From Mesorhizobium escarrei (GTDB lineage: Bacteria > Pseudomonadota > Alphaproteobacteria > Rhizobiales > Rhizobiaceae), in assembly GCF_935825525.1 (NCBI RefSeq), contig NZ_CAKXZT010000119.1, forward strand, positions 153,120 to 217,119: 64,000 bases of DNA, read 5' to 3'. The notes under the pieces are model-generated. The model did no database searches. It had not been told where the DNA came from and saw only the letters and a program-made list of their open reading frames with translations. Each line of letters begins with the position of its first letter. Position 1 is the first letter of the stretch. Shown one piece after another: positions 26,914-35,451 of the stretch. A program made the translations under genes and the position numbers.

Positions 26914-27541
26914 GATACCGGGCCCCTTGAACAATGATGGTACCGGAATGTCTGAATGGCGCCCGTTTGGCCGCGACACTTCAAATCCTGCCTGAGGCCT
27001 CGGCCAACCGAACGGGAGATTCTGAAAAAATCCGCATTGATGGAAGGCAGCTTCGGGTCATGGGCGTGAATTCGGCCGGGGGCGAACGAGCTTCCGCTTA
27101 GTTAGGGTCGTATCAGGCTGTAGCGCGAACGGCAGGTTTGGAGAAACGCAATGAAGGTCGGCAAATGGCGCTGCCTGCTCGTTCCGATTGGCGAGGCGGA
27201 GGGCAGAAAACACCCATCTCGGCCGTTGGCGGCAGCCCGCTGATTGAGTTTTGACCCTAAAGCGGAATGCGTTTGGATTGAACCGGCATTCCGCTCTATC
27301 TCTTTGCTTCAGCCGTATTTGTTCGACGCCAAGTGGTTCCACTGGCTGCAAAATGCCCGACGTGGAACACTCTGCCGGGCTGGTTTGAGCCGAATCCATC
27401 GGGCTTCGGCGGTCGGCGAGCAAACGGGCAAGGATCGGCCCCGCTGCGGTCTTATCAGCGGCCACGAAGCTGTCGACGGAACAGCCGCATGGTCTTCACT
27501 CAGCGCGACCGCGCGCGATGCCCATTGGCTCGTATCGCCGG
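26914..27541. other. Gene-poor region after the cyclase gene
   Basis: 628 bp with no supported gene. It contains the palindrome AGCGGAATGC (27261-27270) / GCATTCCGCT (27286-27295), part of a TAAAGCGGAATGC-type repeat. The frame 27058-27465 on minus only runs through this repeat and has no family features. It may be a decayed remnant, but I see no recognisable protein fragment. Confidence 0.6.
27261..27295. repeat. Small palindromic repeat (AGCGGAATGC)
   Basis: Perfect 10-nt arms with a 15-nt loop, in the gap between the cyclase gene and hbd. The TAAAGCG start resembles the elements at 30522-30561 and 60159-60199, which also begin with a TAAAGCG or TAGAGCG arm. Confidence 0.7.
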
Positions 27542-28420
27542 TCAGCGCGTCGGAACGGGATGCTCGCCGCGATAGTCGTAGAAGCCGCGTCCGGTCTTGC
27601 GGCCGAGCCAGCCGGCCTCGACATATTTCACCAGCAGCGGGCAGGGGCGGTATTTCGAATCCGACAGGCCGTCATGCAGCACCTGCATGATCGACAGGCA
27701 GGTGTCGAGGCCGATGAAATCGGCAAGCTGCAGCGGTCCCATCGGATGGTTGGCGCCGAGCCGCATGGCGGTGTCTATCGCGTCGACCGAGCCGACCCCT
27801 TCATAGAGCGTGTAGATCGCCTCGTTGATCATCGGCAGCAGGATGCGGTTGACGATGAAGGCCGGAAAATCCTCCGAGACGGTAATCGTCTTGTCGAGAT
27901 GGTTCACATAGGCCTTTGCCGCTTCGAAGGTCTGGTCCTCGGTGGCGATGCCGCGCACCAGTTCGACCAGCTTCATCACTGGAACCGGATTCATGAAATG
28001 GATTCCGATGAAACGCTCCGGCCTGTCGGTCTGCGCGGCGAGGCGTGTGATCGAGATCGACGAGGTGTTCGTCGCCAGGATAGCTTCCGGATTGAGCTGC
28101 GGACAGAGCTGGGCGTAGATCTTGCGCTTGACCGTCTCGTCCTCGGTCGCTGCCTCGATCACCAGATCGGCACCGGCAAGGTCGGCCATGGCCGGTGCTG
28201 CCGAAATGCGCGCCATCGCCTCGTTGCGCAGTTTTTCCTCGAGCTTGCCGGAGCCGACCTGGCGGGCCATGTTGCCGCTGATCGTGGCGATGCCCTTTTC
28301 GATGCGCTCGGATGAGATGTCGTAAACCAGCACCTTGTAGCCCGCAAGCGCGGACACATGGGCGATGCCGCCGCCCATCTGGCCCGCGCCGATGATGCCG
28401 ATCGTCTCGATCTTGTTCAT
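27542..28420 (-). CDS. 3-Hydroxybutyryl-CoA dehydrogenase
   Basis: A 292-residue enzyme that interconverts acetoacetyl-CoA and 3-hydroxybutyryl-CoA using NAD(P). The N-terminal Rossmann motif is [17 protein letters not shown]; the HCDH signature includes [21 protein letters not shown], with the catalytic His and Glu in place (shown as [14 protein letters not shown]). The C-terminal domain contains [18 protein letters not shown]. The ATG at 28420 is preferred over the longer frame to 28489. It follows etfA, separated by a terminator; ETF and this enzyme belong to fatty-acid/PHB metabolism. Confidence 0.95.
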   Translation of the reverse strand: MNKIETIGIIGAGQMGGGIAHVSALAGYKVLVYDISSERIEKGIATISGNMARQVGSGKLEEKLRNEAMARISAAPAMADLAGADLVIEAATEDETVKRKIYAQLCPQLNPEAILATNTSSISITRLAAQTDRPERFIGIHFMNPVPVMKLVELVRGIATEDQTFEAAKAYVNHLDKTITVSEDFPAFIVNRILLPMINEAIYTLYEGVGSVDAIDTAMRLGANHPMGPLQLADFIGLDTCLSIMQVLHDGLSDSKYRPCPLLVKYVEAGWLGRKTGRGFYDYRGEHPVPTR

Positions 28421-28476
28421 TACACCGATCCCGTCAAAAGGCCTTTGCGGCCTGCTTTTTGTGCGGTGCAAACTAA

Positions 28477-28508
28477 AAGGGCGGGGCAACTTCGTCTACC
28501 CCGCCCTT
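28477..28508 (-). terminator. Rho-independent terminator after etfA
   Basis: Arms AAGGGCGGGG and CCCCGCCCTT (10 nt, perfect) with a 12-nt loop, followed on the minus strand by TTTTAGTTT. It lies 30 nt after the etfA stop and 57 nt before the hbd start, so hbd may need its own promoter or read-through. Confidence 0.8.
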
Positions 28509-28537
28509 CACAATTTAATACGCTTTGGCAGAAGGCG

Positions 28538-29467
28538 TCAAAGCGCCTTTTGCAGTTCCGGCAGTATGACGAAAAGGTCGCCGACGAGGCCGTAGTCGGC
28601 AACCTGGAAGATCGGCGCTTCCTCGTCCTTGTTGATGGCGACAATGACCTTCGAATCCTTCATGCCGGCAAGATGCTGGATGGCACCGGAGATGCCGACG
28701 GCGATGTAGAGATCGGGGGCGACCACCTTGCCGGTCTGGCCGACCTGCCAGTCGTTTGGCGCATAGCCGGCATCGACGGCGGCACGCGAGGCGCCGACGG
28801 CGGCGCCGAGCTTGTCGGCGATCGGCAAGATGACTTCCTGGAATTTTTCCGAGGAGCCCAGCGCGCGGCCGCCCGAGATGATGATCTTGGCCGAAGTCAG
28901 CTCCGGACGATCGGTCTCGGAAAGCTTGTTCTCGACGAAGCTCGACAGGCCGGGATTGACTGCGGCCTGAACCGTCTCGACCGGGGCTGAACCGCCCTCG
29001 GCTGCAGCCTGAAAGGAGGCGGTGCGCACGGTGATCACCTTCTTGGCGTCGCTCGACTGCACCGTCTGGATGGCGTTGCCGGCATAGATCGGCCGCTTGA
29101 AGGTGTCGGGCGAGACAACTTCGATGATCTCCGACACTTGCGCGACATCGAGCAGGGCTGCCACGCGTGGCGCGACGTTCTTGCCCGACGAGGTCGCCGG
29201 CGCGACGATCGTGTCATAGGCGTCGGCGATGCCGACGACGAGCGCCGCCAGCGGCTCGGCGAGACGCTCGGTGAGTTCGTCGGCTTCGGCGAGCAGCACC
29301 TTGCTCACGCCTTTGAGCTTGGCGGCGGCGTCGGCTGCGCCCTTCGCGCCCTTGCCGGCGACCAGCACATGCACGTCCGAGCCGATCTGCAGTGCAGCCG
29401 AAAGTGCCTTGGCGGTCTGGTCGGAAAGCGTCGCATTGTCGTGTTCGGCAATCAGAAGAATTGTCAT
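28538..29467 (-). CDS. etfA: Electron transfer flavoprotein alpha subunit
   Basis: A 309-residue FAD-binding subunit of ETF, which passes electrons from acyl-CoA dehydrogenases to ETF-ubiquinone oxidoreductase. The C-terminal FAD domain holds the signature segment [21 protein letters not shown] and [23 protein letters not shown], typical of Etf[13 protein letters not shown] begins the FAD-binding half. It is downstream of etfB with a 160-nt gap holding repeat R2. Confidence 0.96.
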   Translation of the reverse strand: MTILLIAEHDNATLSDQTAKALSAALQIGSDVHVLVAGKGAKGAADAAAKLKGVSKVLLAEADELTERLAEPLAALVVGIADAYDTIVAPATSSGKNVAPRVAALLDVAQVSEIIEVVSPDTFKRPIYAGNAIQTVQSSDAKKVITVRTASFQAAAEGGSAPVETVQAAVNPGLSSFVENKLSETDRPELTSAKIIISGGRALGSSEKFQEVILPIADKLGAAVGASRAAVDAGYAPNDWQVGQTGKVVAPDLYIAVGISGAIQHLAGMKDSKVIVAINKDEEAPIFQVADYGLVGDLFVILPELQKAL

Positions 29468-29504
29468 CTCTCTATTCCTTGATCCACTTCAGTGGGGACG
29501 TCTC

Positions 29505-29624
29505 GGATTCATGTCGGGCCGAGTCGAAAACGATTGGGTTCGAGAACCGGAGCGGAGCGTACTTCACTACGTGAGCCTAGGTGAGCGGAGAAACCGGCCG
29601 TTTGCAGGCCGGCCTCATCGGATT
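29505..29624. repeat. Dispersed palindromic repeat, family R, copy 2 (inverted), inside etfBA
   Basis: Reverse complement of the family R core: GAACCGGAGCGGAGCGTAC and GGCCGTTTGCAGGCCGGCCTCA match copies 1 and 4. It occupies nearly the whole gap between the etfB stop and etfA start, so the etfBA transcript must carry this hairpin. Confidence 0.85.
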
Positions 29625-29627
29625 TCA

Positions 29628-30377
29628 TTAGAGCACGCCGGCTTCGTTCTTCAGCTTGTCGACCAACTCGGCGACGCTCTTGACCTTGACGCCCGCCTTG
29701 CGGCCGCCCGGCTCCTCGGTCTTGATCACCTTCAGCCGTGGCTTGACGTCGGCGCCGTAATCAGCGGGAGATTTCTCGTCGAGCGGCTTCTTCTTGGCCT
29801 TCATGATGTTGGGCAGCGACGCATAGCGCGGCTGGTTTAGGCGAAGATCCGCGGTGACGATCGCGGGCATCTTCAGCTCCACCGTCTGCAGGCCGCCATC
29901 GACCTCGCGCGTCACCTTGGCCTTGTCGCCATCGATAACGACCTTGGATGCAAAAGTGCCTTGCGCCCAGCCCAGAAGTGCGGCCAGCATCTGGCCGGTC
30001 TGGTTCGAATCGTCATCGATCGCCTGCTTGCCGAGAATGACGAGACCGGGCTTTTCCGCCTCGACCACGCCCTTCAGCACCTTGGCGACGCCCAGCGGCT
30101 CGGTCTGCTCGTCGGTCTTGACCAGGATGGCGCGGTCGGCGCCCATGGCGAGCGCGGTGCGCAAGGTCTCCTGCGCCTGCTGCGGCCCGATCGAGACAAC
30201 GATGATCTCCTCCGCCTTGCCGGCCTCCTTCAGCCGGATCGCCTCTTCGACCGCGATCTCGTCGAACGGGTTCATCGCCATCTTGACGTTGGCGAGTTCC
30301 ACCGCCGAACCGTCAGCCTTCACACGAACCTTCACATTCGCATCCACAACCCGCTTCACGGGCACAAGGATCTTCAT
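29628..30377 (-). CDS. etfB: Electron transfer flavoprotein beta subunit
   Basis: A 249-residue AMP-binding subunit of ETF. The N-terminus [20 protein letters not shown] and the ETF-beta signature region [21 protein letters not shown] with [12 protein letters not shown] are typical. It pairs with EtfA, next on the same strand. The leader contains three tandem 18-bp units, each with a Shine-Dalgarno sequence. Confidence 0.96.
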   Translation of the reverse strand: MKILVPVKRVVDANVKVRVKADGSAVELANVKMAMNPFDEIAVEEAIRLKEAGKAEEIIVVSIGPQQAQETLRTALAMGADRAILVKTDEQTEPLGVAKVLKGVVEAEKPGLVILGKQAIDDDSNQTGQMLAALLGWAQGTFASKVVIDGDKAKVTREVDGGLQTVELKMPAIVTADLRLNQPRYASLPNIMKAKKKPLDEKSPADYGADVKPRLKVIKTEEPGGRKAGVKVKSVAELVDKLKNEAGVL

Positions 30378-30384
30378 TTGCCTG

Positions 30385-30438
30385 TCACCTCTTTCACGAT
30401 AGCCACCTCTTTCAAGATAGTCACCTCTTTCAAGATCG
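30385..30438 (-). repeat. Three tandem 18-bp units carrying Shine-Dalgarno sequences before etfB
   Basis: Units 30385-30402, 30403-30420 and 30421-30438 differ at only one to three positions. Read on the minus strand each contains GAAAGAGGTG; the unit nearest the gene places AGAGGTGA about 7 nt before the etfB ATG, so it is the working ribosome binding site. The other two are 18 and 36 nt further upstream. Confidence 0.9.
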
Positions 30439-30521
30439 TCGCGCGCGCTATAGCAGTGCGCGCCTCTTCAGAGTTGTCGAAAGCCGACATTCCGGACGGA
30501 ATTCTGGTCTCCGACCGTCTA

Positions 30522-30561
30522 AAGCGCGTCGCATTTGACCGGCCTCACGCGCGACGCGCTT
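30522..30561. repeat. Palindromic repeat (AAGCGCGTCGC)
   Basis: Arms AAGCGCGTCGC (30522-30532) and GCGACGCGCTT (30551-30561), perfect 11-nt match with an 18-nt loop. It lies downstream of the rhomboid gene's 3' end region and upstream of the etfB leader. Confidence 0.75.
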
Positions 30562-30576
30562 CAGGTTGTGTGTCTT

Positions 30577-30625
30577 ATGCATGTCGTTATCGCAAGACCG
30601 CTGCACAGTTTTGCGCGACATGCAT
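30577..30625. repeat. ATGCAT-family palindromic repeat, short form
   Basis: Arms ATGCATGTCG (30577-30586) and CGACATGCAT (30616-30625). The loop contains GCAAGACCG and TTTTGCGC, matching the CAAAA/TTTTG pairing of the longer copies at 4700 and 39210. Confidence 0.8.
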
Positions 30626-30713
30626 TCGTGTGGGAAAGCTTCCGTAGTTGCGGCGACCCCGCGCGTCAATATCCGGTGCGCGCCCAAATCATCCGCGCCG
30701 CACTCAAATCGGT

Positions 30714-31517
30714 TCAGTCCGTACTGGAGGCGCTTCCCCGTCCCCAGTGCGGCGCCGGCTGCGCCGGCAGCGGCTCGCCTGGCGCGGGCTCTGCCGCAAC
30801 AGGCATTTGGCCGGCCACCACCACTGCCTCTTCGTCCGCGCCGGCAAGCAGTGGCACGGCGCGGTTGCGCAGGATGAGCACCAGCACGGCCCCGGCGATG
30901 ATGCCGCCGACATGACAGGCCCAGGAAATCTGATCCTCGCCACCGGCGGCGAACATCACGATCTGGAACAGGATCCACAGGATGAGCGGGATGAAGGCCG
31001 GGATGCGCAGCGGGATGCGGGCGAAGGCCAGCACCCATACCTTCACCCTGGGATAGAGGATCAGATAGGCGGCGACCACGCCGGCAATGGCGCCTGAGGC
31101 GCCGATCAGCGGGACCTGCGAGTTCCACGCGATCAGGCCCTGGAAGAAGGCGCCGGCGATGGCGCAGAGCAGGTAGAAGATGAGAAAGCGGATGTGACCG
31201 AGCGCGTCCTCGACATTGTCGCCGAAGACCCAGAGGAACAGCATGTTGCCGCCGAGATGGAAAATATCGGCATGCAGGAAGGAATAGGTGACGTAGCTCA
31301 GGCTCTCCGGGATCACGACAAACTGCGGAGCCAGTTCGGCGCTGTCGTGGACGACCGACGGGATGAAGCCGAGGCCCAGCACAGCGGCGTTGGTGAACTG
31401 CTCGCCACCAAGCGCGGTGGCGAAGTAGATGAGCGTATTGAACGCGATCAGGCCGATCGTGACATATTGCTGCTTGATGTGGCGCAGCCGGTTGGTGTCA
31501 TAAAGCGGGATGAACAT
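30714..31517 (-). CDS. Rhomboid-family intramembrane serine protease
   Basis: 267 residues from the ATG at 31517, which has GGAGGGGGT 4 nt upstream. Six or seven TMs. The catalytic Ser is in GASGAIAG and the catalytic His in CHVGGIIAG; the HLGGNMLFLWVFGDNVED segment is the usual rhomboid loop. It cleaves substrates within the membrane; substrates are unknown. The C-terminal tail (about 230-267) is Ala/Pro-rich and unstructured. Confidence 0.93.
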   Translation of the reverse strand: MFIPLYDTNRLRHIKQQYVTIGLIAFNTLIYFATALGGEQFTNAAVLGLGFIPSVVHDSAELAPQFVVIPESLSYVTYSFLHADIFHLGGNMLFLWVFGDNVEDALGHIRFLIFYLLCAIAGAFFQGLIAWNSQVPLIGASGAIAGVVAAYLILYPRVKVWVLAFARIPLRIPAFIPLILWILFQIVMFAAGGEDQISWACHVGGIIAGAVLVLILRNRAVPLLAGADEEAVVVAGQMPVAAEPAPGEPLPAQPAPHWGRGSASSTD

Positions 31518-31542
31518 CGGACCCCCTCCCGCCTCGGCAGAT

Positions 31543-32124
31543 TCAGCGGTTCTTGCCGGGAACCCATAGCACGTCGGCGTTTCCATTGTCATTGACCGCG
31601 CGTGCGGCGACGAACAGAAAGTCCGACACGCGGTTGATGTATCTTATCGCCTCGCGGCTGACGTGCTCGCCTGGGGCCTGCGTCAAATCCACCATGATGC
31701 GCTCGGCTCGCCGCGCCACCGTGCGGGCGAGGTGAAGGGCCGCCGCTGCCGGCGTGCCGCCGTTGAGCACGAAGGATTTGAGCGGCTGCAAATCCTTGTT
31801 GAGCAGGTCGATGTCCTTTTCGACGCGGTCGGTCTGCACGGCGGTGATGCGCAGCGGCTCATAACCGAGCGGCTTGCCGTCGTCCGGCACCGCCAGATCG
31901 GCGCCGAGGTCGAAAAGATCGTTCTGGATGCGGCCGAGCATCGCGTCGATCGCAGGATGTTTTGCCGCGGTGTGGATGCGGGCCATGCCGATGCAGGCAT
32001 TGGCCTCGTCGATCGTGCCATAGGCGTCGATGCGCAGATCGGATTTCAGCCGCCGCTCGCCGGTGCCAAGGCCGGTGGTGCCGTCGTCGCCGGTGCGGGT
32101 GTAGATCTTGTTGAGCTTGACCAC
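31543..32124 (-). CDS. Cob(I)yrinic acid a,c-diamide adenosyltransferase (PduO type)
   Basis: 193 residues from GTG 32124, with TAGGAGGCGGAGC upstream. This enzyme transfers the adenosyl group of ATP to cob(I)alamin. The N-terminal ATP-binding segment IYTRTGDDGTTGLGTGERR, and RIDAYGTIDEANACIG, are PduO-type marks; the C-terminal half has AARRAER-like VARRAERIMVDL and INRVSDFLFVAARA with conserved Arg/Asn. It lies between the twin-TM and rhomboid genes on the same strand. Confidence 0.94.
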   Translation of the reverse strand: MVKLNKIYTRTGDDGTTGLGTGERRLKSDLRIDAYGTIDEANACIGMARIHTAAKHPAIDAMLGRIQNDLFDLGADLAVPDDGKPLGYEPLRITAVQTDRVEKDIDLLNKDLQPLKSFVLNGGTPAAAALHLARTVARRAERIMVDLTQAPGEHVSREAIRYINRVSDFLFVAARAVNDNGNADVLWVPGKNR

Positions 32125-32144
32125 GCTCCGCCTCCTAAAAGCCC

Positions 32145-32336
32145 TCACTTGCGGGTGAAATACACCGCCAGCATGATCAGCACCAATGCCACGAACTGCA
32201 GCAGCACGCGCGTCTGCATCAGCTTGTTGGAGGTCATGCCGGAGCCGCCGCGCATCATGTTGATGAGGCCGCGGATCAGCACGATCACCACGGCGACCAT
32301 GACGAGGACAGCGAGGATGTTGAAGACGGTTGCCAT
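32145..32336 (-). CDS. Twin-transmembrane protein (HIG1-like)
   Basis: A 63-residue protein with two TMs (about residues 5-25 and 43-60) joined by the basic loop MMRGGSGMTSNKLMQTRV. The loop fits the short HIG1-domain proteins of Alphaproteobacteria, which are linked to respiratory complexes in mitochondria. It precedes the adenosyltransferase by 20 nt, a common rhizobial pairing. Confidence 0.85.
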   Translation of the reverse strand: MATVFNILAVLVMVAVVIVLIRGLINMMRGGSGMTSNKLMQTRVLLQFVALVLIMLAVYFTRK

Positions 32337-32359
32337 AGTGTGTTTCCAGTCGATTGCGT

Positions 32360-33226
32360 TCAGGCGCGTTTGGCAAGCAGGCGGTAGAGCATTGATGCCG
32401 GCAGGATGCGTTTGAGGACAACGCCGATCCTGGCCGGCACCGTTACCACATAATGCGGACGCGGGCGCCGCGACAGAAGCGCATGGCGCAAGGCGGCATG
32501 AACCACCTCCGGCCCGGGCTTCAGCCGTGACGTGCTGCCGCCGGCCTGCAGCCGTTGCAGCTGCGCCTCGTAGGCGAGGCGGTGGACGGAATTCTCACGG
32601 TCGATATTGCTGAGAAACCACACAAGGCCGTTGCTGGCGATCTTCGATGTCACCGGCCCCGGCTCGATCAGCGAGACATGGATGCCGCTGCCCTGGAGTT
32701 CCTGATGCATGCATAGCATCAGCCCTTCGATCGCGTGCTTCGACGCCGAATAGGCGCCGCGAAAGGGCAGCGGCGCCAGGCCGAGGATCGAGGAGCAGTG
32801 GACAAGACGGCCATGGCCTTGGCGGCGCATCACCGGCACGACACGGCGGGTGAGGTCATGCCAGCCGAAGACATTCGCCTCGAATTGCTCCCTGAGCGCT
32901 GCCACCGGCAGGTCCTCGACGGCGCCGGGCTGGGCGTAGGCGCCGTTGTTGAACAGGGCATCGAGCCGTCCGCCTGTCCGCTCCAGCACCGACGCCACCA
33001 GCGTCTCGATGGATTCCGGTTCGCGGTAGTCCAGATAGAAAGCCTCGATGCCATCGGCCTCGAGGGCGGCGATGTCCTCCGGCTTGCGTGCCGTCGCGAA
33101 CACCCGCCAGCCTTCCGCCTTCAGCGCCCGGGTGCAATAGGCGCCTATCCCGGAAGAAGCTCCGGTGACGATGATGGTGCGCAACTTTTCTCCGGGAGGA
33201 AGCGTTGTTTGAGCCAGGCTTGCCAT
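32360..33226 (-). CDS. Short-chain dehydrogenase/reductase
   Basis: 288 residues from the ATG at 33226. The NAD(P)-binding motif is VTGASSGIGAYC, NNGAYAQPG replaces the usual NNAG, and the catalytic Ser and Tyr-x3-Lys are in CSSILG and YSASKHA. It looks like a classical SDR; the substrate is unknown. It is divergent from the YihY gene (58 nt). Confidence 0.9.
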   Translation of the reverse strand: MASLAQTTLPPGEKLRTIIVTGASSGIGAYCTRALKAEGWRVFATARKPEDIAALEADGIEAFYLDYREPESIETLVASVLERTGGRLDALFNNGAYAQPGAVEDLPVAALREQFEANVFGWHDLTRRVVPVMRRQGHGRLVHCSSILGLAPLPFRGAYSASKHAIEGLMLCMHQELQGSGIHVSLIEPGPVTSKIASNGLVWFLSNIDRENSVHRLAYEAQLQRLQAGGSTSRLKPGPEVVHAALRHALLSRRPRPHYVVTVPARIGVVLKRILPASMLYRLLAKRA

Positions 33227-33283
33227 TTGCTGCAATCCCTTCCCATATTCGCGGCGTCGAGACAATCGAAGGGAACGCGGTTC

Positions 33284-34135
33284 TTGTTGCGGAAGATCGT
33301 AGCCCTCAAACGCGTGCTCTATGACGCGTTCGGCCATTTCGATGCAGACGATGGCTGGGCAATGGCCAGTCATCTGGCGATCACGGCGCTGATGGCGCTA
33401 TTCCCTTTTCTGATTTTCGCCACGACGCTGGCCAGCTTCCTCGGCGCACAGGCCTTTGCCGACACCGCCGTGCACCTCGTCTTCGACACCTGGCCCGAGC
33501 AGATTGCCAAGCCGATCGCGCGCGAGGTGCTCAATGTGCTCACCGTGCAGCGCACCGACTTATTGACCTATGGCGTGCTGCTTGCCGCCTTCTTCGCCTC
33601 GAACGGCATCGAGGCGCTGCGCACCTCGCTTAACCGCGCCTACCGCGTTTCCGAAACGCGCGGCATCATCTACCGCCGGGTGCAGAGCATCGCATTCGTG
33701 CTGATCGCCACGGCAGGTTTTCTGGTGATCAGCGTGCTTCTGGTGTTTGCGCCGTTGCTGGCGCGGCTGGCCGAGGCCAATTTCGAATGGGTAAAACCCT
33801 ATATGGGAACGATCACGCTGTGGCGTTACATCATCGCCTCGATCGTCATCGTCGGCGGGCTGTTCGCGGTGCATTACTGGCTGCCTGCGGGCAAGCGCCG
33901 CTTCGTATCGATCATACCGGGCATCATCTTCACGCTGATTGCCTGGCTTATCGGATCGACCATCTTCGCCGCCTATCTCGACCGTTTCTCGTCCTATGTG
34001 ACGACCTATGCCGGCCTTGCCTCGATCATGGTCGCGGTCGTCTTCCTCTATATGGTCTCGGCGATCTTCATCCTCGGCGGTGAGCTCAATGCCGCGATCA
34101 GCCGCTATCTGGAGGCACGCGCCCGAGTTGGCTGA
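33284..34135 (+). CDS. YihY/BrkB-family membrane protein
   Basis: About 283 residues from TTG 33284 (or 33287), with GAAGGGAA upstream; no ATG fits before the conserved region. Six TMs. The segment GWAMASHLAITALMALFPFLIF and the C-terminal FSSYVTTYAGLASIMVAVVFLY with FILGGELNAAI are typical (given in parts). The family was once called ribonuclease BN by mistake; its role is unknown. Confidence 0.9.
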   Translation: MLRKIVALKRVLYDAFGHFDADDGWAMASHLAITALMALFPFLIFATTLASFLGAQAFADTAVHLVFDTWPEQIAKPIAREVLNVLTVQRTDLLTYGVLLAAFFASNGIEALRTSLNRAYRVSETRGIIYRRVQSIAFVLIATAGFLVISVLLVFAPLLARLAEANFEWVKPYMGTITLWRYIIASIVIVGGLFAVHYWLPAGKRRFVSIIPGIIFTLIAWLIGSTIFAAYLDRFSSYVTTYAGLASIMVAVVFLYMVSAIFILGGELNAAISRYLEARARVG

Positions 34136-34145
34136 TCCTTGTTTG

Positions 34146-34196
34146 AGCATGATCTCCAGCGAAACCGGTTCCCGCCGACCTTTTTGGGATCATGCT
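34146..34196. repeat. AGCATGATC-family palindrome overlapping the DMT gene stop
   Basis: Arms AGCATGATC (34146-34154) and GATCATGCT (34188-34196). The right arm contains the stop codon and last residues of the convergent DMT gene at 34190. Relatives lie at 37228-37273, 38547-38611 and 58511-58560, sharing an AACCGGTTCCC or ACCGATTTCGG-like loop. Confidence 0.85.
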
Positions 34197-35065
34197 TTGG
34201 TCGGCTGAGCGGTTGCCAGCCCGACGCCGAGGGTCGCGATCGCCATGCCGACGACCTGGACCAGGTTCAACTGTTCGCCGAACAGTATCCAGGCGATCAC
34301 CGCGGTGACGGCCGGGACCAGATAGAACAGCGAAGCGACTTTCGACATTTCGCCGCCGCGGATCATCACCATCAACAGGAAGATGGCGCCGATCGACAGC
34401 ACCAGCACCAGCCATGCCATGGCGAAGATCAACTCGCCGTTGACGACGACGGTTCGCGTCTCGAAAGCGAGCGAGGCGAGGACCATCACCGATGCACCGC
34501 CGACATATTGCCAAGTGGTGGCCGCCACCAGATCACCGCCGGAGGCGAAGCGCTTCTGCCAGATCGTGCCGGCGCTCATGCCAAGCACCGAGACAAGCGA
34601 GGCGGCAAGCGTTTCGGCCGTCACGCCGCCGCCGAGCGTTCCGAGCTTCGGCCAAAGCACGATGATCACGCCGGCAAGTCCTATGGCCAGGCCTGCCCAA
34701 TGGCGCGGCAGGATCGCCTCGCCGAGATACCGGCCGGCCATCACCGCGGTGATCAGCGGCTGCAGCCCGACGATCAAGGCCGATAACCCGGCCGGCATGC
34801 CCCTGTGGATGGCCCAGAACACGCCGCCGAGATAGACCCCATGCATCAGGATGCCGGCGCCGCTGGCGTGAAGCGCCTCCTTGCGCGTCGCTCGCCTGGA
34901 GCCTAGCGCTGCCATCAAGGCGGCCAACAGGACGGCGGCCAGAACGAAGCGCGCGGCCAGGAAGGTGAAAGGCTCGGCCCACGGCATGGCATAACGCGCG
35001 CCAATGAAGCCGGTCGCCCACAAGACGACGAAGGAGGCGGGGATGAACCGCTTGACGCTGTGCAT
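34190..35065 (-). CDS. EamA/DMT-family transporter
   Basis: A 291-residue inner-membrane protein with ten TMs in two EamA repeats (about residues 5-135 and 150-285). FVVLWATGFIGARYAMPWAEP at the N-terminus and the second-repeat motif FYLVPAVTAVIAWILFGEQL are typical. The substrate is unknown. Its last codons (QPTKA) are encoded by the repeat at 34146-34196, so the C-terminus was set by repeat insertion. Confidence 0.92.
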   Translation of the reverse strand: MHSVKRFIPASFVVLWATGFIGARYAMPWAEPFTFLAARFVLAAVLLAALMAALGSRRATRKEALHASGAGILMHGVYLGGVFWAIHRGMPAGLSALIVGLQPLITAVMAGRYLGEAILPRHWAGLAIGLAGVIIVLWPKLGTLGGGVTAETLAASLVSVLGMSAGTIWQKRFASGGDLVAATTWQYVGGASVMVLASLAFETRTVVVNGELIFAMAWLVLVLSIGAIFLLMVMIRGGEMSKVASLFYLVPAVTAVIAWILFGEQLNLVQVVGMAIATLGVGLATAQPTKA

Positions 35066-35451
35066 TTTTGAAAGGCTGCCGCGTTTGGTGAGAGTTGACC
35101 GGGCGATGCTCTAATGCGGTTCAACCCGACACGCAAAACCAAACGATTGATCCATAGGCTTATCCGAGTTGAAGACGATCGTGACTCCGCCGAAGAATGC
35201 AGCGGCTCGGATAAATGCTGATCTGTAGTGATCCTTCGCGCCCCCCTCTGTCCTGCCGGACATCTCCCCCACTTGGGCGGAGATTGGCAGCTTCGCTGAC
35301 GGCGCCTGTTCATCAACGTTGGACATTGGCGAAAGCCGCAATGACGGCCGATCTCCCCCTTGTGGGGGAGATGTCCGGCAGGACAGAGGGGGGCGCCTCG
35401 CTCTGCCATCAAAGGTTCTGTACGTCGTGACGCTCTGATGTACGGAATGGA
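35066..35451. other. Gap with long inverted repeat
   Basis: 386 bp between the DMT and gluQRS genes. Its main content is the repeat at 35238-35396. No gene; the frames seen on both strands are products of the repeat. Confidence 0.65.
35238..35396. repeat. Long inverted repeat, family L, copy 1 (34-nt perfect arms)
   Basis: The arms 35238-35271 (starting GCGCCCCCCTCTGTCCTGCC) and 35363-35396 are perfect reverse complements over 34 nt, separated by 91 nt. Smaller hairpins lie inside. Related C-rich CCCCTCAT/CTTCTCCCC repeats occur at 40612, 43559 and 47755. No target-site duplication or ORF is evident. Confidence 0.9.

Larger units (their letters stand above)
30378..30713. other. Gap between rhomboid gene and etfB
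   Basis: 336 bp holding the triple-SD leader of etfB (30385-30438), the palindrome 30522-30561 and the ATGCAT-family palindrome 30577-30625. No gene is seen; a 103-126-codon frame on + strand only reads through these repeats. Confidence 0.65.

Noticed and set aside
27058..27465. 135-codon minus-strand frame after the cyclase gene
   Set aside because: Runs through a palindromic repeat, has no ribosome binding site or family feature; probably non-coding.
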